Shown in pieces: positions 1-11,099 of a stretch of 64,000 bases of DNA; positions within the stretch are counted from its first letter, which is position 1, and each line of letters starts with the position of its first letter. A program made the translations under genes and the position numbers. Under the pieces are notes generated by a model. It ran no database searches. It saw nothing but the letters and a program-made list of their open reading frames with translations, and was not told where the DNA came from. Source of the DNA: Pseudorasbora parva (lineage: Eukaryota; Chordata; Actinopteri; Cypriniformes; Gobionidae); assembly GCF_024679245.1 (NCBI RefSeq), contig NC_090178.1, positions 17,302,713 to 17,366,712 of the forward strand, written 5' to 3'.

Positions 1-365
1 GCTGCTTCTCTGTAGCCCAAAGTGGCTTGACCTGGGGAATGCTGCACCTGTAGCCCATTTCCTGCACACGCCTTTGCACGGTGGCTCTGGATGTTTCTAC
101 TCCACTCAGTCCACTGCTTCCGCAGGTCCCCCAAGGTCTGGAATCGGTCCTTTTCCAAAATCTTCCTCAGGGTCCTGTCACTTCTCGTTGTGCAGCGTTT
201 TTTGCCACACTTATTCCTTCCCACAGACTTCTCACTGAGGTGCCTTGATACAGCACTCTGGGAACAGCCTATTCGTTCAGAAATTTCTTTCTGCGTCTTA
301 CCCTCTCGCTTGAGGGTGTCAATGATGGCCTTCTGGACAGCAGTCAGGTCGGCAATCTTACCCAT
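1..365 (-). pseudogene. Tc1-family transposase, N-terminal part, frameshifted
   Basis: Minus-strand reading from the ATG at 365 gives MGKIADLTAVQKAIID, then a helix-turn-helix region with KTQKEISERIGCSQSAVSRH. This is the N-terminal DNA-binding (paired-like) domain of Tc1/mariner transposases, which bind the transposon ends and cut and paste the element. The frame is good to about residue 85 (RKQWTEW, near 108). Beyond that the similarity continues only in another frame (VQEMGY, then IPQVKP), which indicates a small deletion. A further short deletion near 25-35 is suspected because the segment between the IPQVKP-like and ATEK-like parts is shorter than I remember for this family. The catalytic DDE domain would lie left of the window. 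The copy is judged inactive. Confidence 0.8.
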
Positions 366-675
366 GATTGCGGTTTTGAGTAATGATCCAGGCTGGGAGT
401 TTTTAAAAGCCTCAGGAATCTTTTGCAGGTGTTTAGAGTTAATTAGTTGATTCAGATGATTAGGTTAATAGCTCGTTTAGAGAACCTTTTCATGATATGC
501 TTATTTTTTTTCATGAGCTGTATGCCAAAATCATCAGTATTAAAACAATAAAAGACCTGAAAATTTTCAGTTGGTGTGCAATGAATCTAAAATATACAAA
601 AGTTTAACTTTTATAATGACATTATGGAAAATAATGAACTTTTATCACACATGCTAATTTTTTGAGAAGGACCTG
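1..675 (-). mobile_element. Tc1/mariner DNA transposon, truncated by the window edge
   Basis: The right-hand end reads ...GAGAAGGACCTG, so on the minus strand the element begins CAGGTCCTTCTC, a Tc1-type terminus. It is followed directly by a TA dinucleotide (676-677), the expected target duplication. Between this terminus and the transposase start at 365 lies about 310 bp of AT-rich leader; the inner A/T-rich stretch near 500-520 resembles the inner binding repeat seen in Tc1 elements with long inverted repeats. The other end lies outside the window. It sits upstream of the first visible utp11 exon, probably in an intron of that gene. Confidence 0.85.
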
Positions 676-1094
676 TATGTCCTCCATTGTTGTATACTGT
701 GTCGCTTTCTTCTTTGACGTCAATGACGTTGATTGCTACTTTTCTACATACACCACACCTTCAAGTAATGCTAACGGTACTGCTGGCTGTGGAAACACAA
801 GACAGATCAGGATTTACTGCTTCCTTGGTTGAAGCAGAGATGGAGCAGGAATCCACCTGTAACATAATTAATGAAATGAATGTTGTATTGTATGCAAAGT
901 CAGGGGGAAAAAATCATTATTAATATAATGTATATTTTAATTTTACTTAACTTTAGCCTTAGTTGAAGTTAATATCACATTATTGAGTTTGAAGGCATAT
1001 TTTTTTTATAGAATAGTTATATAAAATAATTAAAATCATTTAAAAAAAAAAAAGTATTTATTACATTTCCAAATCTGTTTTTGTTTCATGTCAG

Positions 1095-1959
1095 TGGAGG
1101 ACTTTGACCTGGCCACACACCTCAACACAGTGCCTGAATTGGTTGGCCGAGCATTTAACAGACCAACAATAGAGACCCTGAAAAACAAGAGAATTCTGGG
1201 AGCTGTGGATTCTAAGACGAGAAAAGTAACATTTTCTTTATGAAATAAATATAACTTAATTATTTTACTCTTTACAGTGCACCGGTAAATGTATTCTTTT
1301 GTTTGTTAAACTTATTTATATTTTTTATTATTTATAATAATGATAAAATCTAAATAATTGTATAAATGTCAATTAATATAAATAATTATGCAAATAAGTA
1401 CATTATATCAGTGATTTATCATATATGAATAATATAAACAAGAAATTAAGTCATGCATTTTTTTTTTTTGATCTTTGCATTTGTTGTCCTCGTTCTCATA
1501 TTGGTCTTTTTCTAACATGGTTATTCCCCTTTCCTCAGAAACTTGCCAAAGAGAGAGAACAACAGTATCGGAGGCTTTCAGAACGTATAGACCGAGAGCA
1601 GGAGATGTTTATCATTAGTCAAAAAATCCAGACTAGAAAAGATCTACAAGTGAGTGCATTCATCTACATTTCCCCTAACCTTTTCAACATGAGCACTTAG
1701 GATAATTCATGCCTCATTTCTGTTTACTAAGGCTTGGATTTAACATGTTATGTATATTCTTGTATATTATTTTGTAGATATTTCTTATCCTGTCTTAGGA
1801 TGTGTTGTTGGACATCAAGAGTTTGTTTGTTTGCATTATTGTGTGACATCTGGGTTATCACTTTATCTTTGACAGGATAAGATTAAGAAAGTTAAAGTGC
1901 ATAAGGAGACCAAAACTGCTCCCGCCATCTATAGATTTGAGACCAAAAGGAAAAGATGA
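1095..1959 (+). CDS. utp11: UTP11-like U3 snoRNA-associated protein, C-terminal exons (5' part outside window)
   Basis: Three exons join in frame at 1095-1225, 1539-1649 and 1876-1959. Acceptors are TCAG, CTCAG and GACAG; donors are GTAACA and GTGAGT. Together they encode 107 residues plus a split first codon, ending in TGA at 1957-1959. Recognisable blocks are [49 protein letters not shown] and the basic end ETKRKR. They match the C-terminal half of the UTP11 family (about 250 residues), a component of the nucleolar small-subunit processome that acts in 18S rRNA maturation. The region is highly charged and probably helical. Earlier exons are not visible: 676-1090 contains only a weak FFFD-coding stretch near 707-718, without a proper splice donor in phase. 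I see no stop or frameshift in the three exons. Confidence 0.88.
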
Positions 1960-2152
1960 TGGCTTTGGATCAGCACACTGAGGAAACGCTCTCTGTCTTG
2001 TGGTCCCCAATCAGCTGTAATATCTATGATGTGGACTGAATCTGTGGACTTGTCTTGCACCTCTGTAAAACAGCCAGAGAAACCATGCATCTTGCACACA
2101 ATATAAGGCAGTGAGTTTGTACATATTTATGGCTAGATATTTTTTGCTTTGA

Positions 2153-2158
2153 AATAAA
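2153..2158 (+). terminator. utp11: Poly(A) signal of utp11
   Basis: An exact AATAAA lies 194 bp after the utp11 stop codon, in a T-rich context (GTTTTGTC follows). It is the first canonical signal downstream of the stop and gives a 3' UTR of roughly 0.2 kb. Confidence 0.7.
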
Positions 2159-2394
2159 GTTTTGTCTTTAATATTTTGTAGTTTTTTGCTTTTATCAGTA
2201 GATGGCACTAGCACATCTTATCTGATCTCATCAAATGTACAACCGTGGTACAAAATGAGCAACTTCTGTCACTTGGTGTTGGCATCACTTTTGAAAATGT
2301 AAACTTTCTTCACAATTCAGCAAATTTTGAAATTTATCTTAAACTACTGGATTGTTTATAAAATAAAATAAAAACTTTTCTTATAAATGTTATT

Positions 2395-3235
2395 CTCTAA
2401 TAGGCATTGGGCACTTCTTGTCTTTCTTTTATTCATACATTTTTGCAACTTCTATTTGCCATCTACGTCTATAATGCCTTGTGGTTGGAGAACACCTGGC
2501 AAGAGATCAGAGACCATTCCTCCATCCAGAATTAAAAGGATAGTTTTCTCCAGATCCTTTAAATTCCAAGGTCTATGTTGGTTAACTCAACTAATTTTCT
2601 AGGGTTCAGGTCAGGGGACTGGAATGGCCATGGCAGAACCTTCATTTTGAGCTCGGCGACCAATTTTTGTGTTGATTTTTGGCTCATTGTCCTGATTGAA
2701 GATTCACACATTGGCCATTATTTCTAGAATAACCTGTCAATTGTTTCATTTTAATATGTTGGTATTGATAGGCCATGTATCTGAACAAGATGTCCAGGAA
2801 ATCTGGTGAAAAAAAATCTCTCCTTCATCTGACCATAGAACCCAGTCCCATTTGAAGTTCCAATCGTGTCTGACAACTGAAAATGCTGGAGTTTCTTTTT
2901 GGATGAGAGCAAAGGATTTCTTTTTAAAATCCTCCTAAACAACTTGTACAGATGGAGATGCTGTTTGATATATATATATTTATGGCTTTCTGACCACAAT
3001 ACTCAACTAATTTCTGCAACTCTCCAGCTGTGATCCTTAGAGAGTCTACACACTCCATCTATCCTCCTCGCCGCTCATTAAGACGATAAAGACACCTCTT
3101 CCAGGCAGATTAGTAACATCTCCAGTTGATTGGAACTTATTTATTTTTTACATTTTTGTGAAGCTTAATCTTTTGCTGCACATCAGAACTATATTCTTTG
3201 GTTTAACCCATTGTGAATGATTTGGCCTCGGTTAC
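2395..3235 (-). mobile_element. Degraded Tc1-like element, family B, copy 1
   Basis: Read on the minus strand, this stretch keeps pieces of a Tc1 catalytic region. A NQDNEPK-like segment (reverse complement of about 2685-2705) corresponds to the family [10 protein letters not shown] box, and the codons around 2610-2650 correspond to a WPxQSPDLNP-like box. Stops and frameshifts are frequent. The left side (ATAGGCATTGGGCACTTCT near 2400) resembles a decayed TTGGCACCCTT-type Tc1 terminus. The same text recurs at 16165-17050 (for example GGCCATGGCAGAACCTTC at about 2621 and 16370), which shows a dispersed family. Boundaries are approximate. Confidence 0.6.
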
Positions 3236-3389
3236 CTGATGGTTAGAGATTTATACTCGTGAAACAAGAATGGCTGGACAATTACATTTTTTTAGTCACC
3301 CTGTGCTAAAAAAAAGAAAATTGTGTAATATGATTGGAAATATACTTCAGAGATATTTTACACAAGAATTAAATCATTGTTTTCAATGT

Positions 3390-3985
3390 GGATTGGAGAA
3401 AATTCATATTGTGAGGCTCCTTGATGCACGTGCAGAGCTGGCCCATGTGGTCTGATCAAATAGATGAGCTACTGTAGCTCAAATTGCTCAAGAAGTTAAT
3501 GCTGGTTCTTATAGAAAGATGTCAGAATACTGTGTGTGTGTGTGTGTGTGCGTGTGTCGCTTACCTGGGGAACACATGGCACGTGCAGACCCTGTACACC
3601 CTTTCATGGAAACTATTCCCTGGAGCTATTTATGCAGCATAATGTGCCCTGCCACACAGCAAAAATGCTTCAGGAATGATTTGAGGAGCACAACAACACA
3701 TTTTGAGGTGTTGACTTGGCCTTCATATTCCCCAGATCGCAATCCAATCAGCATTTGTGGGATGTGTTGAACAAACAAGTCCGATCCATGGAGGCCCCAC
3801 CTCGCAACTTACAGGGTTTAAAGGATCTGCTGATAAGATCTTGGTGCCAGATAGCACAGCACACTTTTAGAGGTCTGGTGTACTCCATGCCTTGATGGGT
3901 CAGGGCTGTTTTGGCAGCAAAAGGGGGGCCAATAAAATTCAAGACAAGACACAAGTCATGTCTGTTATGCCTGATCGGTGTATAC
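3390..3985 (+). pseudogene. Tc1-family transposase remnant (different family from copy B)
   Basis: Plus-strand fragments in changing frames read VRLLDARAELAHVV, ATVAQIAQEVNAGS, then after a (GT)n tract HMARADPVHPF, CPATQQ, LTWPSYSPDRNPI, NKQVRSMEAP and VRAVLAAKGGP-like pieces. SPDRNPI stands where Tc1 transposases have SPDLNPIE, and the end matches the usual C-terminus of one fish Tc1 group. Several stops (for example near 3456, 3768 and 3822) and frame changes show that it is dead. A short GT microsatellite at about 3531-3550 has replaced or expanded within the coding region. Confidence 0.72.
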
Positions 3986-3999
3986 ACAGAATAGTGTTT

Positions 4000-5290
4000 T
4001 TTTATCCATTACATTTTTACTTGGATACATAATATTTTATGAGTTAAACAGAAGTAAATTTTCTTAGAACTTTAAATGGCCCACTTTTAAACACTCTTGT
4101 ACCAATCTCCTTCCTGCTTGTGTAATTGTTCATGTGAAAGGTTGTGTGCTGTCTGCGCAGACTGAGCTTTTTGTGTCTTCTCTGCGTGGCTTGATTGATC
4201 ATGCAGGTGGCAGCGGCTTCATAAACAGGCCCCATCCATTACTCTCTCCTGGGAAAGAGAGGAGGGGTGAATCAGGAACAGGGAAATGTCACTGTGTTCA
4301 GGAGGAGCGGGCCAGGAGTCTATCTGTGCCAACGCTGACCACAGGGAAAGCTGTTCATAATGAATGCGGTATTGATACTGCTGCTGTATTGTAATACTTA
4401 CACTAAACAATTTAAAGTCTTACATGTTTTTTGTTTTTTTTTAAAGAAGAGAAGGAATTACAAGTACGTGTTCACAGTGACATGAACATGCACGTTTAAG
4501 CCTGGTGATATTTACAAAGCAGCTTCGTGTGACCTATCAATATTGACCTTCTGTATTTGCACAATTCTCAGCCAAAAGAAGTGACAGGCGGAGTGTGCGC
4601 GCATTTGTGCGTCATGTGGTTGAGTATTCGTCACTGTGACCGCCCTGGTTTGGAGTGGAGGGTCACACAGCCGTGTGTTCTGCAGTTCCGCTCTGCTTCC
4701 GTCTGTCGTTACACAGAAGGCCACTGTTCTTACTGAAGCCTGTCTTTCATTCAGATCAGCTTTTGCACAGGGGTCATGGCTGCAGGTCTGCCAGTGCAGT
4801 GTTGATAGTGACCCCTAGATTTGAAAGATATTGGTCAAAATCCACCACATTGTCCCATTATGTTATTGACAATAGGAGATGTAAAAGAGGTTGCCCTCCT
4901 GTTGCCCTCATGGATTTGACAATACCTTTGAATAGGCTCATTTGATGGGATGCTGACCCTCAGTGCTTTTGCTCACTTTTTGTTGGTTTATTCATTGGAA
5001 CTGTTCTAATGGGTTAAGTGTAATGAGGAACTGCAGGTAACCACTGTTCTTTTTAATGGGTATAGATCTTTTTGAATTATTTTTAAGACCTATAAAGAAA
5101 GAATCGACTAGTATTAGTTTTATTCTGCCACTTTTGCAGAAACTTTTCTGCACTTTTGCTTTTGTAGGCTACTTCAAAACCTATGGGCTGCTGTATGTCA
5201 TCCGCCATATTGGAACGGTCAAGGCAGTTGAACATTCAGGAGCAAGTTGACTGTGTGTCTGCAATCATCAGAGAAGGAATGTAACGAATT
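4000..5290. other. No gene recognised; single-copy sequence
   Basis: Open frames here are short and lack known motifs. The part at 4130-4380 and 4540-4810 is richer in G+C than its surroundings and free of obvious repeats, so it may hold regulatory DNA downstream of utp11, but nothing identifies a function. TAGGCTA occurs at 5165. Confidence 0.4.
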
Positions 5291-5440
5291 ACATTTACTT
5301 AGGTCTGGTCGATTCCGAAATTTTTGGAATCGATTCTAATTCCTGTTTCCGGAATCGACGGATTCAATTCCAAGAATCGTTTCCGCACTGTTGTTTTCGA
5401 TTCTTCTTTTTTAACGAAATCAATGAAGGAACCTAGTCCT

Positions 5441-5674
5441 AGGGCCTATTGCACAAAACTAGGATAAGGGATTAAGCCGGGATATCTTGGTGATCCTGGC
5501 TCAATTTATCCGCTAATATACAGTCATCTTTCGTTATCATTTTCGTTCTTGGTGTGAGTGTGCCTTTAATGTACGTTTACACAACAATGGTGTACTAGAT
5601 TTTGCATACAGATGACAAGATCACCAAGATATCCCGGCATAATCCCTTATCCAAGTTTTGTGCAATAGGCCCCT
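5441..5674. mobile_element. Short inverted-repeat element (MITE)
   Basis: About 55 bp at the left (GGGCCTATTGCACAAAACTA, GGATAAGGGATTA, GGGATATCTTGGTGATC) reappears inverted at the right (GATCACCAAGATATCCC, TAATCCCTTATCC, TTTTGTGCAATAGGCCC). About 130 bp of AT-rich sequence separates the arms. No coding capacity. It lies within the larger hAT-like element and is therefore a later insertion. Confidence 0.8.
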
Positions 5675-6490
5675 GGAGTGACCGCAGGATACAATGAAGT
5701 ATCCTTCTCCGAAACTTTATTTGTAAAATGAAGAAACATTTCAATAACTCTGATTGATTTTAAATTATGGATGCTTATAAAAATGGCCCATTAGCCCAGC
5801 AGTAAATGTGATTTAGGCTAATAAATAAAAAGGATAGCACATTATTCATGTGCATATTGCACGGTTAAAACTACATGACATGTCTAAAATGCATGTGCAC
5901 AGTTAAGTTAAATGATAACATTCAAATAAGTGCTTTTGCACAGAATGTATGAGGCAAAATAACCACAATATTAACAAAAACAATGATATAGCCTAAGAGT
6001 GCGCAGTTTATTTGTCAATCAGATGCGCAAACAAGTTGCATTCGTTACTATAGCAGAGTAATCATTGGATTAAAGAAAATAAAATAGAAAATAAAAATAA
6101 GATCCTCACATCTCTGCATCTGTAAGCAGCGCTCAAACATACCGTTGTGGACAACATAACCATTTTACGATTTAAAATTATGGAGTTTTTGTGTACAAAC
6201 ACTTGTAACGTAGTAATAAAGTTGTCCAGGATGCAGGATCACAGAAGGAAACAATGGCAACACCATTAACCTAAGTGAATGAAAGGTAAGGCAATAATCA
6301 ACGATTATGTGCTCACATATGGCTTTATTCGAACGTTTCGTACCATAAAAATAAATTGTTAAAACCCTCTAGTGTCAAAAACAAAACAAAAACAAACAAA
6401 CGCGGAATTGCTTTATTTTTAACTGGTTATTTGAAACTAACTTTCCAAAAGTACCTTTTGCAGAAATTAAATTGCCTTCCAATCATTATT

Positions 6491-6660
6491 AGGGAGCCCT
6501 TTTCAATTTTACATAAGGAGCGTCTCAATCAGCTCCCTAGTTCAGTAGTCAGGGGCACTGACCAGGACGTAAGTCAATGGGCTGACTCCCTGATCAGTGC
6601 CCTGCTGAACTATAGGGAGCTGATTGAGACGCTCCTTATGTAAAATTGAAAAGGGCTCTT
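6491..6660. mobile_element. Fold-back MITE, almost one long palindrome
   Basis: The arms AGGGAGCCCTTTTCAATTTT...CAGCTCCCTAGTTCAG and CTGAACTATAGGGAGCTG...AAAATTGAAAAGGGCTCTT pair almost throughout. The inner part (GGGGCACTGA against TCAGTGCCC) also pairs, so each arm is about 75-80 bp around a centre of roughly 20 bp. Such structures are typical of short non-autonomous DNA transposons that fold into a hairpin. Confidence 0.82.
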
Positions 6661-7771
6661 AAAAAGGAGTCGATTCCCATCGATGGAATCGATTCCAAAC
6701 GATTCCAAATCGATGGAATCGATTCCAAGGCGATTCCAATCGAGAGTCGATTCCATTCTTTTTGGAATCGATTCCCAGCCCTATTTGCGTTACTGGGTAG
6801 TTTTTCCTGTACACGTCCACTCTAAGTAGTTTTTAAAATATGTAAATTTACTTTTACTTCAGTAGGCCTACGTTTATTTTGAAGTATTGTACTTCGTTAT
6901 GTTTTAAAATACATCCGTAACTGAGTGAAAATAAACGACTGCTTTGAATTGAAGAGCGGGAGAACAACGCGCAAAAATGACAAAAAGATGGAGACGGACG
7001 AGACAGACAAGACAGTGATACAGCGTGAACTCCTGGCTAGTTGGAAATACTTTTGGATATAGAAACAAAAATAAAATGGTGTTGTCCAGGGGGATATCCA
7101 ATTTGCAGATAAAGGTATGTTTAATTTAAGCCGAAGGATTAATCCCGGAAGCCAGTCAGACAATTGAATTTAACGCACATGACGCAAAGCAGCGCCATTT
7201 CGTTACTAATTCGTCGTGAGCGGTCGTGGTGTTTTTAACGTCTCACAAAACATATTTGGACATAACACATGAACATTTCCAGAACTGATCTGAGATAATC
7301 CCTAATGAGCATTTTCATAATTTTTTTGAATACAAACCAGTCAAATACACTCGAGTATCTGACTGAAACAGGTCTTACAACCTGTTACAAGAATAAACGT
7401 TTGGTTTATCTATGACAGAAATATTAGGCCTAAAGTAGAAGTTACTTGTCAAAATAATAATAATACATAATTTAAACATTATTTAGGAATATATTTTTAA
7501 TCATGGTTTAAATTAGGAATTCTCTGTTTTGCAGTACTTGCACAAAAATAAAAGGATACTAGTTTGTTACATTTTATTACCATCGTTTTTGATAATATTT
7601 GTATCAAATCATAAAAAGAAAAATTACATAGGACTCTATTCTTAAACATTTTAATAAATTAATTATAAAAATTAGTTAATCTAATTCATAATAATTTATT
7701 GTATTTAGTTTATTATAATTTTCTATAGACCAAACAAATGGTTTCAAGTTTGTTATAAGAATTTGTTCAAG

Positions 7772-7790
7772 CCCCCCCCCCCCCCCCCCC
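7772..7790 (+). repeat. Poly(C) tract, 19 nt
   Basis: Nineteen consecutive C follow AAG and precede AAAACAAACAAAAC. In length it is unusual for this AT-rich region. Confidence 0.95.
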
Positions 7791-7902
7791 AAAACAAACA
7801 AAACAAAAAGTTTTTATTCATTTAACACCATTTTAACTGGTAATAATAACAACCATAATTTAATAATACATTTTATTTATTATTTATTCAAACTAATGTT
7901 AA

Positions 7903-7960
7903 TATTGAGGAACAAACATTGAAAGTAAATGGGATCAAATGTTGAACGCCATAAGCCATC
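7903..7960 (-). repeat. Fragment shared, inverted, with the element at 12.3-12.9 kb
   Basis: ATTGAGGAACAAAC, GGGATCAAATGTTGAACGCC and nearby bases are found in reverse complement at about 12615-12685, in the middle of an inverted-repeat transposon. The shared text implies a second, truncated copy of that family here. Confidence 0.7.
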
Positions 7961-8781
7961 AAACACTGAACTGGACTATATTCAAAACGCAACATTATGG
8001 TAAAATAAAAATAAAAAAAGATACAAAGGTATCTGAGACCACATTCCTACTAAAGTGGACCAGGCCTGTACATTATTATTTAATGTACACATGAGTGAGG
8101 TAAAGTTAAACATTTTAGTTTGAATTTAATTATATACTGTGCATTGTTGCAATGTGCTAAATAAATATTTGCATAATTTGTAATTGATCATTAGTCATCG
8201 CATTAGCCAATAGCCATTAATGCAATAGTACTAATAATTAATTGTCATAATGTCTTTCCGTGTTTCGGTTTTGGGCCTTGGTTTTCTCTTTTTTGATTTC
8301 GGCCCAGAATTTAGATTTTGGTGCACCTCTACTGACAATGTATGTCGTCAACACGCTTCAGAAGATGCCAAAACGAATAGTTTCATTGTTGGGACTAAAA
8401 ACCTAAAACTAGAAGCCATAAAAGACCACAAATCATCCAAATGCCATATCCGGGTAATAAAAAGAGCGCACAGAGCCCTACTCATTTAATGAAATGTATA
8501 TCAGTTCATAGTTTGTGTGAAAGAGAAAATGTCAGTATTTCATAGAGACTTGAAATTAAATAAACTGTTTATGTATTGTAGAGCTTGTAGTATTCATTTT
8601 CACATGTAGTTACACATTGTCGGTTAAAAACAAGAAAGTGGCTGATAAAAACATTGAGTGGCTGGGAGATTTTGAAATCCACCAGCCACAGTCCTGTTTG
8701 TCAGTGTTGTAAAAAGATTTTCAGGGTACATGGAGTACTTACCAACACAATAATTTTTTTGAGAGAAATAGTACAGGCAAA

Positions 8782-10170
8782 TAGAGTGCTGAAGTCATGA
8801 CGTCACTTTGTAGGCCAACCCGGAAGTTAGCGGCGCATGGGTTCCCTCGATCAAAAGCCTATGCATTTTCCCCATAGACTTTTGGACAATCGCCAAAAAT
8901 AAGATCTGTGTTCAACAAAGAGTTATGACCCTTACACGTTTTGTCTATCAAGATAATCTTTACAAGTGAATCCAAAATGTATACCGTTTGAAGCCTAAAT
9001 AAAGCCGTCAGATATAAAATGCTAACGGTAGGCTATAAGCGGACTACAGCACACAGTCGCGGATCTACGTCATCATCAAGCTTCCTCAAACTTTATTTAA
9101 AAAACACGTCCGCTCATTATGATCTGCGCTGTGTATGAACACTTATCCATTTTTTTCATGAGATATATTGCCCATTTCCCCCCCCAAAAAAATGTTAGAA
9201 ACTAATTGGGTTTATGCGTGCCTCTCTGAGATTTGTTTTCTCGTTTGTTAATGTTTTATTTATTCGTTTATTATTTTGTTAGTTTATATAAACCTTAATA
9301 TTATTTTCTTTGCGATTAAGATTAGGCTATTATACCTGATCATCGTGCCCCAAATAGACTTTAATGATTATCTTTCACTGTATTATGTTTGATTGTATGT
9401 TTGCATACCATTTGCTAATTCGCCAGGAAAACAAACGTGTTTTTCCACCTCAGAAGCACTAACGACGTAAGCTATAGCCATATCAATTTACAATCGTAAC
9501 TTATGTCATTTTCCTTAGATGATTGATCATATATCGAGGAGAGAACAACTATAAATCTGGACATGTAGAACAGCGCAGCTTTCATTCGACGACTTCTTGT
9601 TCCATCTCGGGACAAAACAAAACACTACAGTCTCTCCACAGAAATGAAGAACTGGTAATCGGTTACCTTAATATCACAGATTTCTGTGCACAACAATATT
9701 TGTAAACACTACTATTTGAAAGGATTAAATATATAACTTTATGTATATTAACTGAAAGGTAAACTTCTAAGAACGTGAGGCTGAAACGCGGGCTAGTTTT
9801 TTAATTTTTATTAAACATTTACTTACAGAATTAAAAAGTGAATGAAACGCGGGCTGGTGAGATCTCCTGTTTGTCACGATAACGTCTAAAGTCCCGGCCA
9901 AAGGATGTAGTCCCTTTTAGCAACTTGTTAGCAACCGCCGTTTTTAAGACACAATAAAGTTTTAAAAAATCACAAGCAGGTTAGAACTAGTGTGTTTTAT
10001 GTCATAGATCAAAACGTGAAAATATTTAGAGGCTTTGTTAACCACAGACCATATTTCAGGCGATTTAGCAAAAACCCATAGACTTTAGAGCGAGGGAACT
10101 GGAAGTGCTAAAATGCTAACTCACTTCCGCGTTTTGGCCTACAAAGTGACGTCATGACTTCGACACTCTA
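8782..10170. mobile_element. DNA transposon of about 1.39 kb with terminal inverted repeats, unclassified
   Basis: The left end TAGAGTGCTGAAGTCATGAC + GTCACTTTGTAGGCCAA matches the inverted right end (TTGGCCTACAAAGTGAC + GTCATGACTTCGACACTCTA) with two mismatches at positions 8-9. Subterminal pieces are also related: CCCATAGACTT and GAGGGAAC-type motifs occur near both ends. No frame longer than about 60 codons and no transposase motif, so it is non-autonomous. Superfamily is not assigned because no target duplication is clear. Confidence 0.78.
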
Positions 10171-10562
10171 TATGAACAAGTTCTCAGTTTTGGATTAGAA
10201 CAAACTCAAGCTAAGCGCTCTTTGGGAACATGAATGATTACGTTACTGATGATCATCTGTCCATCGTCGTATACAAAGCCAGCACTGACAATTGATTGGT
10301 CTGAACAGCTCTGGTTCAAGTCCAGACCAACCTTCCCAACCTCAAATGTAGTGAGTTCAGCTGGCATCCAGAGTTAAAACAACAAACAAGTTTTGGAGTA
10401 AGGATTTTATAAAGTCGCTTTTATAAATGTGCCCTAGAAAAAAACATTACTGGAGTGCATCTTGAGACAAAACAATGACACTGGCATATTTTAAGATATG
10501 CCAATGCAAGTTGCTTTCAGTTAAAACAGCTCAAACATGCATTTTAGTCTAGGACCAGCTTA

Positions 10563-10870
10563 AAGGGATAGGTCACCCAAAAATGAAATATTGATGTTAA
10601 TCTGCTTACCCCTAGTGTATCCAGCATGTATATGTCTTTGTTTCTTCAGTAGAACACAAAATAAGATTTTAACTCCAACCGTTGCTGTGTGCCAGTCATA
10701 AAATGCATATTAATGGGTAACAATGCTATGAGAGCAAAAACAAAAAACAAAAACACATGCTTAGACAACATGCACAAAGAGCCCTGAGGCTCATTACGAC
10801 ACATTGATATCTTAAGACACAAAACAATTATATATATATGTGTGTGTGTTTTTTTTAACCTCAAATTCAA
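10563..10870. mobile_element. Left end of an inverted-repeat DNA transposon
   Basis: Begins AAAGGGATAGGTCACCCAAA and continues with CTGCTTACCCCTAGTGTATC and TTTGTTTCTTCAGTAGAACA. The same order of motifs forms the left and, inverted, the right part of the element at 24797-26018. No matching right end is visible here, so this copy is truncated. Confidence 0.65.
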
Positions 10871-11099
10871 CTAAAATCTGGCATTTTGTACGTGAAAAGA
10901 CATCACTTCCGGTATACACGATCTGGCGTAGTAAACGGGGGTTCGATTTTTTTTCTTTTAAATAACCCACACTAAAGAATTGTTTCAAATAAGACTATTT
11001 GGTGTTCACATCAAGAACCTAGATATAGTGGTTATGTAGTTTTTTTTTAAATTAATTAGAATTGCACAGTGTTTCTAAAAAGACTGATACCGTAGTGAA

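Larger units (their letters stand above)
5300..6783. mobile_element. hAT-like DNA transposon, non-autonomous, with nested insertions
   Basis: The left end (AGGTCTGGTCGATTCC then GGAATCGATTC) and the right end (GGAATCGATTCCCAGCCCTA) are inverted relatives built on GGAATCGATT units, with many such units crowded at 6670-6775. Candidate 8-bp target duplications ATTTACTT and ATTTGCGT agree at 6 of 8 positions, typical in size for hAT. The interior has no transposase-like frame and holds two further inverted-repeat elements (5441-5674 and 6491-6660). Exact ends may be off by one or two bases. Confidence 0.6.
6800..8780. other. AT-rich intergenic stretch with a C19 run; no gene recognised
   Basis: Mostly AT-rich sequence without a convincing reading frame. 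It contains an uninterrupted run of 19 C (7772-7790) and a fragment shared with the element at 12.3-12.9 kb (see 7903-7960). The palindromic octamer TAGGCCTA-type motif occurs near 6864 and 7428. Confidence 0.5.
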
